Below are positions 53,894-62,151 of a DNA stretch of 64,000 nt, piece by piece. Each line of letters begins with the position of its first letter. Position 1 is the first letter of the stretch. The position numbers and the translations under genes were made by a program. Source of the stretch: Haemophilus influenzae (lineage in GTDB: Bacteria > Pseudomonadota > Gammaproteobacteria > Enterobacterales > Pasteurellaceae); contig OV298644.1 in NCBI GenBank assembly GCA_923172585.1, forward strand, positions 1,567,427 to 1,631,426. Direction: 5' to 3'. Under the pieces are notes generated by a model that did no database searches, had not been told where the DNA came from, and was given only the letters and a program-made list of their open reading frames with translations.

Positions 53894-54339
53894 GCTAGTA
53901 CTTGTAACTTGTGTATAACTCTGTGATTTATTTAGTCCGTAGTTTTTGCTAACCCGATAACTAATTTCGCATAATGTATATTATGTTAAATTATAAAAAA
54001 TGCAAAGTAACTTTTTAATTATGGGTTATAAAGAGATTATTTCTCCTCTCTTAATTAGTTATACTTAATCAATTAATTTAGAGCCATACTATGACGTTTA
54101 TTTACAGTGTTCGATTCATGGGTGTGAAAGTACTGCAGCATTTAAAGATTTATGCTAAGATTTATGATTGATAAAGATTTAGGTGATTTAGCAACTGCTA
54201 CATAATCTAAATAATATAAGTTTAGATGGGTGAAAAACTACCACGCTGTGTTTTTTATGTATCTAAGCTCTCCACTAGCCCACCATTTTCGATTTTCTGA
54301 TGTGTTACTACCGTGTCAGCTAATACTTGCAACGTGTAT
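53894..54339 (+). repeat. Imperfect direct repeats flanking dif
   Basis: GCTAGTACTTGTAAC (from 53894) and GCTAATACTTGCAAC (from 54319) are followed by GTGTAT in both cases after a two-base indel. They bracket about 400 bases that contain dif. The origin is unknown; they could be the footprint of a past Xer-dependent or other insertion. Confidence 0.35.
53964..53991 (+). other. dif chromosome-dimer resolution site
   Basis: A 28-base XerC/XerD target. The XerC half ends CGCATAA, the six-base centre is TGTATA, and the XerD half is TTATGTTAAAT. From CGCATAA onward it is identical to E. coli dif as I remember it; only the first few bases differ. XerCD, activated by FtsK, resolves chromosome dimers here, so this marks the replication terminus. 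Transcription is mostly rightward before it and leftward after it, as expected at ter. Between sbcB and phoR (680 bases) I see no gene, only this site, the sbcB terminator and a pair of imperfect repeats. Confidence 0.88.
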
Positions 54340-54341
54340 TA

Positions 54342-55619
54342 TCATTGAATTTCTTTATTATTTTTTGATATGACAAAGCGTTTAGGTATGATAAACGAAA
54401 AACTACTACCCTTCGTTTCAGTACTTTCAATATTTAAATGAGAATGATATTGTAATAAAGTATGCTTCACAATAGCTAGTCCTAAACCACTTCCACCAGT
54501 TAAATGGCTACGAGATTCATCAACTCTATAAAAACGTTCTGTTAAATGTGGAATATGCTGTGGTGATATGCCAACACCATTATCTATCACGTTAAATTTA
54601 ATACCCTGTTCACAAGTTTCCCATTTAATTTGAATATGACACTGTTTACCAGAATGCTTAATAGCATTATAAATTAAATTTGAAACGGCACTTCTTAGTT
54701 GAGATTCATTTCCAAAAATAATGATATTAGGCTGAATAATAAACTCAATGTGATGATTATAAGTATTTAATATATCTGTATCTTTTCTTAAAGAATTTAT
54801 CATGGCTGACATATCAAATGTACGAAAATCCTTATCTGAAGTTGTTTCTATTTTTGCTAAAAAATTAAATTGTTGTAATAGATGTTCCATTCGTTGGCTT
54901 TGCTCTTGCATTGCAAAAATAGCTTTTTTTTGTAGAGGGTTCTGAATATTATTATCTGCAAGAATTTCTAAGTAACCTTGTAATACGGTTAATGGAGTAC
55001 GTAGCTCGTGATTAATATTACTCAAGAATTTTTGGCGTGAATTAAGTAAATGAATCATATCTGTAATATCTCGAGCGATAACTAAAATCATATGAGAATT
55101 ATAAGCGTGCGACTGCACCTCAATATAACGTTGATTATAAGTTAATAGTACTAACGGTCGTCTTTTTTTTTGACTGAAAAAATAATGTTTAAATTGTTCA
55201 TAAAAAATAACATCAAAAATATTTTTCTGGACTTTTTTATTCCAACAAAAATCAAACATCTGTTGCGCAATTGAATTACACCAAGAAATATTACCATTAT
55301 GCTGACAGATAATAATTGCATCTGGTAAATACTTAATATTTTTATTTATTTGAGATAACAAACGTAAACTTGCACATTTTTCTTTGTAAATTTGATGACG
55401 ATGGTAGGCTTCAGTTTGAGAGAATGTTCCTAATTGTAATAAAGAGAATTTATTATCTTGCTTTAAATTGAGATATTTGAGTAAACGATATTCATTAATA
55501 TGATGCCAAGCTAAAATTAATAAAAGTATTATTGCAAACCAAAGAATAAAATCAGAAGTAAATAAGGAAATAATGATTGCCAAATTTATTTCAACAATAA
55601 AATTCAATATTTTTTTCAT
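54342..55619 (-). CDS. phoR: Phosphate-regulon sensor histidine kinase PhoR
   Basis: Membrane histidine kinase that phosphorylates PhoB under phosphate limitation. It has 425 residues. Two N-terminal membrane segments (about 5-38) and a PAS-like region (about 95-190, [15 protein letters not shown]) precede the HisKA box [10 protein letters not shown] with H204. The ATPase domain follows ([44 protein letters not shown]). The ATG overlaps the phoB stop (ATGA). Last gene of pstSCAB-phoBR. Confidence 0.94.
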
Positions 55620-56311
55620 TGTTTATCTCGTAAATAACTAGAAAATCGATAACCAGATCCTCGAACTGTTTGGATGTAATGTTCACATTGAAAAGGGGCT
55701 AAATTACGGCGTAAACGGCGAATATAGCTATCAACAGTGCGATATTCAACTTCTAGATCATTATGCCAAATACGATTTAACAATTGTTCTCTAGAATAAA
55801 CTTTTTCAGGGTGCCTCATAAAAAAATGTAACAATTTAAATTCTGTACTACTTAAATTAATTTCCTGCTGTTGGAAAAACACTCTCTGAGCATTTTCATC
55901 AATGGAAAGTTCATCGATTTGTATAAATTGACTTTGTTGTTCATAAATTCTCCTCCATACTGCCTCAATGCGAGCTAATAAAATTTGAGGTGAAAAGGGT
56001 TTAGTGATGTAGTCATCAGCCCCTGCATTTAAACAGGCAATACAATCTTCTTCTGTACTTTTAGCTGTGAGCATAATAATGGGAATCGCAGCATAGCTTT
56101 CTTGTTTTTTAATATACTGTATAAATTGTATACCTGAACGACCAGGGAGCATCCAATCCAATAATATTAGTTTAGGATTTTCTTTTATCTTGTTTATCGC
56201 TGTTTTGAAATCGCTCGCTTCAATCACATCATAGTATTTTTGAGATAAAAACAGTGCGATCATTTCACGGATTGCACATTCATCTTCAACTATCAGAATT
56301 TTTCTCGTCAT
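55616..56311 (-). CDS. phoB: Phosphate-regulon response regulator PhoB
   Basis: An OmpR-family regulator of 231 residues. The receiver domain has the acidic pair DE (10-11), phospho-acceptor D52 in [11 protein letters not shown] and the switch Lys in ITKPFSP. The C-terminal winged helix has the recognition segment [16 protein letters not shown] and [13 protein letters not shown]. It activates Pho-box promoters such as that of pstS upstream. Confidence 0.96.
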
Positions 56312-56407
56312 AATACTCCTTCATTTGATTTATGGCATAAAAGTGAAGTGAGAAATAATACATTCTCACCAAACTTTTACTTTTTAATAAGAGAGAGCTC
56401 AAAATAA

Positions 56408-57175
56408 CTACCCCATTTTACCGCGAATATAATCTTCTGTACGTTGTATCTTGGGTCTATCAAAAATTTGTTGTGTTTGACCAAATTCAACTAATTCACC
56501 CAAATACATAAATGCCGTATAGTCGGAGCAACGTGTAGCTTGTTGCATATTATGAGTTACTATAACCACAGTATAATCTTGTTTTAACTCCGTAATGAGT
56601 TCTTCAATTTTCATAGTCGAAATAGGATCTAATGCCGAACAAGGTTCATCTAACAACAACACACTAGGTTTAATAGCAATCCCTCGAGCAATGCACAAGC
56701 GTTGCTGTTGTCCGCCAGATAAACTATCTCCGCTTTTATGTAATTTATCTTTCACTTCATTCCAAAGAGCGGCCTTAGTCAATGCCCATTCTACTCGTTC
56801 ATTCATCTTTTCTTTTGATAATTTTTCAAACAAACGAACACCGAATGCAATATTATCATAAATCGACATTGGAAATGGCGTTGGTTTTTGGAAAACCATA
56901 CCAACCTTAGCACGAATCAGAGAAATATCCATCTTTGTTGTGAGTAAATTTTCACCGTCTAAATTAATTTCACCAGTAGCTTTTTGATTTGGATATAGTT
57001 CAAACATCCGATTAAAACTCCGCAATAAAGTAGATTTACCGCAACCTGAAGGACCAATAAAGGCGGTCACTTTATTCTTAGCGATACGTAAATTAATGTT
57101 TTTTAATGCATGAAAATCCTCATAGTAGAAATTTAGATTTTGCACAGCTATTTTGGTTTCTTGTAGACTAATCAT
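56408..57175 (-). CDS. pstB: Phosphate ABC transporter ATPase PstB
   Basis: A 255-residue ATPase of the high-affinity phosphate importer. Walker [10 protein letters not shown] (41-49), signature [14 protein letters not shown], Walker [14 protein letters not shown]-loop VTHNMQQA. It follows pstA by 9 bases. No phoU gene appears in this cluster, unlike in E. coli. Confidence 0.96.
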   Translation of the reverse strand: MISLQETKIAVQNLNFYYEDFHALKNINLRIAKNKVTAFIGPSGCGKSTLLRSFNRMFELYPNQKATGEINLDGENLLTTKMDISLIRAKVGMVFQKPTPFPMSIYDNIAFGVRLFEKLSKEKMNERVEWALTKAALWNEVKDKLHKSGDSLSGGQQQRLCIARGIAIKPSVLLLDEPCSALDPISTMKIEELITELKQDYTVVIVTHNMQQATRCSDYTAFMYLGELVEFGQTQQIFDRPKIQRTEDYIRGKMG

Positions 57176-57184
57176 ATTGCCTCA

Positions 57185-58033
57185 TTATTTTTTATGTTGA
57201 AAGAAGAGTCGAGTGAAAATGTTTAAGCAAAGCACAAATAATGTTATTAGAGCTGCACCTGCCCAAGCTAGATTATTCCAATCTGTAAAAGGACTTGCTG
57301 CATATTGATAAATAACTACAGGTAAATTTGCGATAGGTTCATTCATATTCCAAGATAGAAATTGATTAGACAGAGCGGTAAATAATAGCGGTGCAGTTTC
57401 TCCTGAAATTCGGGCAACTGCTAATAGCACGCCAGTTAAAATCCCTGATTTAGCTGCTCGATAACAAATCATCATAATAACTTGCCATTGAGAGCAACCA
57501 AGAGCTGCCGCTGCTTCACGTAAATTATTTGGTACAAGTAATAACATATTGTCCGTAGTGCGTACCACGATAGGAATAAGCAATAAAGCTAATGCGAATG
57601 CTCCAGCCCACCCTGAAAAATGCTCGATTTTTGATACATATAAGCTGTAAACAAACAAACCAATAATAATAGAAGGGGCAGAAAGAAGAATATCATTAAG
57701 AAAACGGGTAATTTGTGCGAAACGGCTATAACGACCATATTCTGCCAAATACGTTCCTGCCAATACCCCTATAGGAGTGCCTATCAATGTACCCGCACCG
57801 ACAATAAAAAACGAACCAATCAGTGCATTTAACAATCCCCCTTTTTCATTAGGGGCAGGGGTAGATTGTGTGAATAAATCAATTGATAAAGCTGGAATGC
57901 CTTTGGTAATTAGAGTGAATAATATCCAACACAACCAAAATAAGCCGATAATTACTGAAATATAGGAAAGCCCTAACATTAATTTATTGTGTGTTTTACG
58001 CCAATAAAAACGCAAGTTTTGATTAGTTTTCAT
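57185..58033 (-). CDS. pstA: Phosphate ABC transporter permease PstA
   Basis: Inner-membrane permease, 282 residues, about six helices. The coupling loop is LREAAAALGCSQWQVIMMI, and ISGETAPLLFTAL is PstA-typical. It begins one base after the pstC stop. Confidence 0.95.
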   Translation of the reverse strand: MKTNQNLRFYWRKTHNKLMLGLSYISVIIGLFWLCWILFTLITKGIPALSIDLFTQSTPAPNEKGGLLNALIGSFFIVGAGTLIGTPIGVLAGTYLAEYGRYSRFAQITRFLNDILLSAPSIIIGLFVYSLYVSKIEHFSGWAGAFALALLLIPIVVRTTDNMLLLVPNNLREAAAALGCSQWQVIMMICYRAAKSGILTGVLLAVARISGETAPLLFTALSNQFLSWNMNEPIANLPVVIYQYAASPFTDWNNLAWAGAALITLFVLCLNIFTRLFFQHKK

Positions 58034-58034
58034 C

Positions 58035-58982
58035 TTATTTCCCTTTTGTTTGTTGCATTTTTGTAATCATTAATCTTGATAAAATCAATACCATGGTTGT
58101 GATAACAAAGAGAAGTAATCCTAATTCCATCAATGCAGATTTTTGTAATCCACCTGCTTCATTAAATTCGTTAGCAATAGCTGATGCGATTGAGGTAGAA
58201 GGTGAAAATAAGGAATTAGGCAATTGAAACGAATTACCTATAATAAAAGTGATAGCCATTGTTTCGCCCAATGCTCTTCCCAATCCTAGCATCACACTCC
58301 CAACAAGCCCTATTCTAGTGTGTGGTACAATCACTTGTCGAACCACTTCCCAAGTGGTTGCACCTAATCCATAAGCACCTTCTTTTAACATTGGTGGTAC
58401 TATACTAAAGACATCCCGCATTACGGATGCAATAAAAGGAATGATCATTATGGCAAGCACTAATCCTGCCGTAAATAAACCAACACCAAAAGGTACGCCA
58501 GAAAAAAATAATTCTAATCCAGGTAAATTCCCCAAATTGTCAATTAGTACTGGCTGAATATGTTCTTGAAATAATGGAACGAAAACAAACAACCCCCACA
58601 TTCCGTAAATAATAGAAGGAATTGCAGCTAGCATTTCAATTGCAATGCTTATAGGACGTTTTAGCCAATTGGGAGCTAGCTCCGTTAAAAAAATAGCAAT
58701 GCCAAATGAAATGGGTACTGCGATAAATAATGCGATACCCGCCGTAATAAGCGTACCTAAAATAGGAATAATTGCCCCATATTGTTCTTGTACAGGATCC
58801 CAATATGTTTCTAATAGAAAACTCCCACCAAAACGTTTAATACTTTCCCAGCTTCCTATGACTAAAGAAATTAAAATAGCAGCAAGTAAAATAAACACAA
58901 GCAAAGCAAACAATGCCGTAGTCTGTTTGAATAATGATTCAATCCATGTTTGATTAAAATATTTCCGACTTTTTGTGAGCAT
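58035..58982 (-). CDS. pstC: Phosphate ABC transporter permease PstC
   Basis: Partner permease of PstA, 315 residues, about six helices. Signatures: IPSIIYGMWGLFVFVP, LKEGAYGLGATTWEVVRQV (coupling loop) and GRALGETMAITFIIGN. Separated from pstS by about 90 bases that contain an uptake-signal hairpin. Confidence 0.95.
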   Translation of the reverse strand: MLTKSRKYFNQTWIESLFKQTTALFALLVFILLAAILISLVIGSWESIKRFGGSFLLETYWDPVQEQYGAIIPILGTLITAGIALFIAVPISFGIAIFLTELAPNWLKRPISIAIEMLAAIPSIIYGMWGLFVFVPLFQEHIQPVLIDNLGNLPGLELFFSGVPFGVGLFTAGLVLAIMIIPFIASVMRDVFSIVPPMLKEGAYGLGATTWEVVRQVIVPHTRIGLVGSVMLGLGRALGETMAITFIIGNSFQLPNSLFSPSTSIASAIANEFNEAGGLQKSALMELGLLLFVITTMVLILSRLMITKMQQTKGK

Positions 58983-59009
58983 AAGTATTTTCCAAAATTA
59001 TTTAAGATA

Positions 59010-59056
59010 ACCGCACTTTATTAATGTTAAGTGCTAGGTTTTGTATAAAGTGCGGT
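59010..59056 (-). terminator. Uptake-signal-pair hairpin between pstS and pstC
   Basis: ACCGCACTTTA (59010-59020) and TAAAGTGCGGT (59046-59056) form an 11-bp stem. It probably attenuates read-through so that the binding protein PstS is made in excess over the membrane subunits. Confidence 0.6.
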
Positions 59057-59073
59057 ATAAAATAAAGAGATTT

Positions 59074-60093
59074 TTATTGTTTTAGCTCTGTTTTCCATTG
59101 ACTTTTAATGGTAGACACCACATCAGCTGGAATTGGCACATAATCTAATTCAGTTGCCGCATCTTGCCCTCTTGAAAATGCCCAATCAAAAAAGGCTAAT
59201 ACATTTTTAGTTGTTTCAGGATTGTCAGAATATTTATTTAATAAAATAAAACTCGCTGCCGTAATTGGCCAAGATTTTTCCCCCGTTTCATTGGTTAATA
59301 TAACACCCATTCCCGCCTTTTCGTGCCATTTTGCGTGACTTGCAGCTGCCATGAAACTTTCATTAGAAGGCTGTACAAATTGCCCTGCTTGATTTTGTAA
59401 TGAAATCCAAGCAAGCTGATTTTGTTTGGCATAGGCATACTCTACATAACCAATGCTGTATTTCATTTGGCGAACATAAGAAGCAATTCCCTCATTCCCT
59501 TTTCCACCTTGACCTGTTAACCACTTCACTGATTTACCTTCACCAACTTGATTTTTCCAATCGTTCGAAACTTTAGATAGATAATTAGTGAAGCCAAATG
59601 TTGTTCCAGAACCGTCTGAACGATGAATCACAATAATGTTTTTATTTGGTAAAGGAAGCGTTGGATTTAATGCAACTAAGTCAGGATCGTTCCATTTTTT
59701 AATCTTACCAAGGAAGATTTCTGCTAACAACTTACCTGATAACTTTAATTTACCAGGTTTAATTTCAGGCAAATTAACAACAGGCACTATACCACCGATA
59801 ACCGCAGGGAATTGGACTAGTTGGTGTTGTTGTAATAATTCGGATTTCATTGGATCGTCAGAGGCACCAAAATCAACCGTTTTTGCAATAATTTGCTGTT
59901 GTCCGCCGCCCGAACCGATGGATTGATAATTAACTTTATTCCCAGTTTCTTTCTCATATAAAGATGCCCACTTCGCATAAATTGGATAAGGGAAAGACGC
60001 TCCAGCACCAGTGATGCTATTAGCTTGAGCAAAAGGTAACGTACCTAAGGTTAAAACGATAATAAGATTTTTTTTCATTTTATGCATAAACAT
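59074..60093 (-). CDS. pstS: Periplasmic phosphate-binding protein PstS
   Basis: High-affinity phosphate-binding protein of 339 residues. The signal peptide probably ends AQA at residue 24. The phosphate site includes GAGASFPYP, SIGSGGGQQQI, FGASDDPM and HRSDGSGTTFGFTNYL. AAGGAG lies eight bases before ATG 60093, which favours this start over Met6. First gene of the pst-pho operon and preceded by a Pho box. Confidence 0.96.
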   Translation of the reverse strand: MFMHKMKKNLIIVLTLGTLPFAQANSITGAGASFPYPIYAKWASLYEKETGNKVNYQSIGSGGGQQQIIAKTVDFGASDDPMKSELLQQHQLVQFPAVIGGIVPVVNLPEIKPGKLKLSGKLLAEIFLGKIKKWNDPDLVALNPTLPLPNKNIIVIHRSDGSGTTFGFTNYLSKVSNDWKNQVGEGKSVKWLTGQGGKGNEGIASYVRQMKYSIGYVEYAYAKQNQLAWISLQNQAGQFVQPSNESFMAAASHAKWHEKAGMGVILTNETGEKSWPITAASFILLNKYSDNPETTKNVLAFFDWAFSRGQDAATELDYVPIPADVVSTIKSQWKTELKQ

Positions 60094-60148
60094 AACAAAT
60101 TCTCCTTGAGTGTTATTTAGATTGCGTAGCGAAGTGTAGAAAATAATT

Positions 60149-60166
60149 GTGACAGTTTGATGACAA
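60149..60166 (-). promoter_or_regulatory. Pho box upstream of pstS
   Basis: On the minus strand TTGTCAT, CAAA, CTGTCAC: two CTGTCAT-like repeats 11 bases apart, the PhoB-binding pattern, about 60 bases before the pstS ATG. It implies activation of pstSCAB-phoBR by its own last-but-one product. Confidence 0.8.
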
Positions 60167-60204
60167 TATGAAAAATTTTAAATGGATAATCAAAAGAAAG
60201 TAGT

Positions 60205-60430
60205 TATAAGAAAAGTACAGGTAAATTTGTACCGTGTTTTTCTAGCAGAATGATATTACATTTGTCAATTAATTGATAACGATCTTTGTTTAGGTTTAAT
60301 AAAAGTTGGTAAGTTTTCATGTTTACTCGATAATCTAAATTTTCATCCAAATCTAAGGAGGAAAGTAAAGACATATCTAATACTAATTTAAAATTTGTTA
60401 GTTTTATTGTGACAACGTCATATTTAATTT
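60205..60430 (-). pseudogene. Possible small broken open frame between pstS and ftnA
   Basis: On the minus strand ATG 60374 opens a stretch of protein-like composition (SSLDLDENLDYRVNMKTYQ, LNLNKDRYQLIDKCNIILLE). The same frame is open upstream to about 60430 without a start codon. As written it runs on into the pstS promoter. One more base in the T-run at 60238-60241 would end it at 60205 with HGTNLPVLFL. No ribosome site; no family recognised. Could be a relic or chance. The rest of the 60094-60600 gap holds the Pho box and a weak Fur-like element. Confidence 0.25.
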
Positions 60431-60443
60431 ATAGAATTATGTA

Positions 60444-60460
60444 AATGATAATAATTGTTT
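60444..60460 (+). promoter_or_regulatory. Weak Fur-like element before ftnA
   Basis: AATGATAATAATTG at 60444-60457 resembles two of the three GATAAT hexamers of a Fur site. It lies about 145 bases before ftnA. Weak. Confidence 0.3.
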
Positions 60461-60600
60461 TTTATTTTTCTTTTTAAAATTAATTAGTTATATCAAAATT
60501 TTTGATAAAAAAACTTGCAATTATCATTTGTGAATTTAAAATGATTGCCGCAAATTATGCTTTATTGCATTTTATCAATCAAAATGGAAAGGAATTAGTT

Positions 60601-61089
60601 ATGCTTAATCAAATAATCATAAACAAGCTGAACGACCAAATTAACTTAGAGTTCTACTCTTCTAATGTTTATTTACAAATGAGTGCATGGTGTTCAAAAC
60701 ACGGTTATGAGGGGGCTGCTACCTTCTTACTTCGTCATGCTGATGAAGAATTAGAACATATGCAAAAACTGTTTAATTATGTAAGTGAAACTAGTGGTAT
60801 GCCTATTTTAGGAAAAATTGATGCACCTAAACATGATTATTCTTCATTAAGAGAAGTTTTTGAAATAACTTTAGAACATGAAAAATTAGTCACGTCAAAA
60901 ATCAATGAATTAGTTGAAGTTACTTTTGAAAGCAAAGACTACTCTACTTTTAACTTCCTACAGTGGTATGTAGCAGAACAGCATGAAGAAGAAAAATTAT
61001 TTAGTGGAATTATTGATAGATTTAATCTTGTTGGCGAAGATGGTAAAGGATTATTCTTTATTGATCGTGAACTCGCAACTTTGGAATAG
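60601..61089 (+). CDS. ftnA: Ferritin FtnA
   Basis: Cytosolic iron-storage ferritin of 162 residues. ATG 60601 follows GGAAAGGAATTAGTT; the frame is open upstream but that part is not ferritin. Ferroxidase residues by family pattern: Glu in [23 protein letters not shown] (Glu, His), Glu in EITLEHEK, and [10 protein letters not shown] second ferritin follows after 15 bases; the two subunits may co-assemble. Confidence 0.94.
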
Positions 61090-61104
61090 ATAGGAGAAAA
61101 TAGT

Positions 61105-61602
61105 ATGTTATCAGAAAATGTAGTAAAACTATTAAACGATCAAATGAATTTAGAGTTTTATTCTTCTAATTTATATTTACAAATGAGTGCTTGGTGCGAT
61201 CAGCAAGGCTTTGAAGGCACTGCAAAATTCTTATCAGTTCATGCTGCTGAAGAAATGCAACATATGCGTAAATTATTTACTTATTTAAATGAAACTGGCT
61301 CACTTGCTGTAATTTCTGCAATTGAAGCACCTGCACATGAATATAAATCATTAAAAGAAATAATTGAAACTACCTATGAGCATGAAAAATTAATTACCAG
61401 TAAAATCAATGAATTAGTAGGTAAAACCTTTGAAGAAAAAGACTACTCTGCATTTAATTTCTTACAATGGTATGTGGAAGAACAACATGAAGAAGAAAAA
61501 TTATTTAGTAGTATTTTAGATAAATTAAATTTTCTTGGAGAAGATGGCAAAGGCTTGTTCCTAATTGATAAGGATTTAGGTAATCTCTCTACTAAAGCCT
61601 AA
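61105..61602 (+). CDS. ftnB: Ferritin FtnB
   Basis: Second ferritin, 165 residues, clearly paralogous to FtnA ([64 protein letters not shown] in segments). Ferroxidase positions are retained. AGGAGAAAATAGT precedes the ATG. Cotranscribed with ftnA and closed by a strong terminator. Confidence 0.94.
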   Translation: MLSENVVKLLNDQMNLEFYSSNLYLQMSAWCDQQGFEGTAKFLSVHAAEEMQHMRKLFTYLNETGSLAVISAIEAPAHEYKSLKEIIETTYEHEKLITSKINELVGKTFEEKDYSAFNFLQWYVEEQHEEEKLFSSILDKLNFLGEDGKGLFLIDKDLGNLSTKA

Positions 61603-61615
61603 TTATAGATTATCA

Positions 61616-61665
61616 AATCTGGCAGATCTTTTATTTAAAATAATGTGTCTGCCAGATTATTTTAT
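61616..61665 (+). terminator. ftnAB terminator
   Basis: Perfect 11-base arms AATCTGGCAGA (61616-61626) and TCTGCCAGATT (61648-61658) followed by ATTTTATT. Confidence 0.75.
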
Positions 61666-61788
61666 TACAAATTTTCCAAAAATATTTTCTATTGCATAAT
61701 TACATCTCGTAATCTTATTGCTACTCTTATCAAAACAAATTGGTTGCAGTATATTAAGTATAGGTTGTGTCAATAAAGGTATTATAAG

Positions 61789-61860
61789 ATGCACTGGATC
61801 TATACAGTTGAACCGATTAACCAGTCAACCAACTAATCAACCAAAAAATCAGCGTAAATA
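61789..61860 (+). pseudogene. Possible scar of an hgp-type (CCAA-repeat) receptor gene
   Basis: ATG 61789 opens 15 codons ending VEPINQSTN, then stop, then STK. The DNA is a decayed run of CAAC/CCAA tetramers (61811-61843). Hemoglobin-receptor genes hgpA-C of H. influenzae begin with a signal peptide followed by QPTNQPTN repeats from (CCAA)n, which this resembles. No barrel remains that I can recognise. The remaining 61603-62151 gap holds the ftn terminator and the trp promoter. Confidence 0.3.
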
Positions 61861-62091
61861 GTAAAACCGTTCAGGAAATGACTTTAAAAATTGGGCGATT
61901 ACAATAAACTATTGCTATTAATAGTGTTCTAAATCAAACTTATCCATGTAAGCATCAATTATCTTGTTGATGGCAATATTTTATGAGATAAAGATAAATC
62001 GAAAAATATAGAATATTATGGAGGTCGCCCTTGGGCAAAGGAATAAAAAATACAATTTTTAATCAAAAAGTATAAAAAATAAAAATCAGGC

Positions 62092-62125
62092 TTGACTTAT
62101 TCCTTTTGCACTAGTTTAATAGTAC
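62092..62125 (+). promoter_or_regulatory. trpE promoter with TrpR-type operator
   Basis: TTGACT (62092-62097), a 17-base spacer and TTTAAT (62115-62120) form the promoter. GCACTAGTTTAATAGTAC (62108-62125) matches the TrpR operator consensus GTACTAGTTAACTAGTAC at 15 of 18 positions and covers the -10 element, so bound repressor would block polymerase. The transcript would begin about 25 bases before the trpE ATG. Confidence 0.8.
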
Positions 62126-62151
62126 AAAATTTTCCAAAAGGATAAATAAAT

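Noticed and set aside
61866-62046. Fragments resembling a TonB-receptor C-terminus (for example EYYGGRPW near 62017-62040)
   Set aside because: Only short matches in more than one frame, with no terminal barrel strand ending in an aromatic residue; not enough to call a gene remnant.
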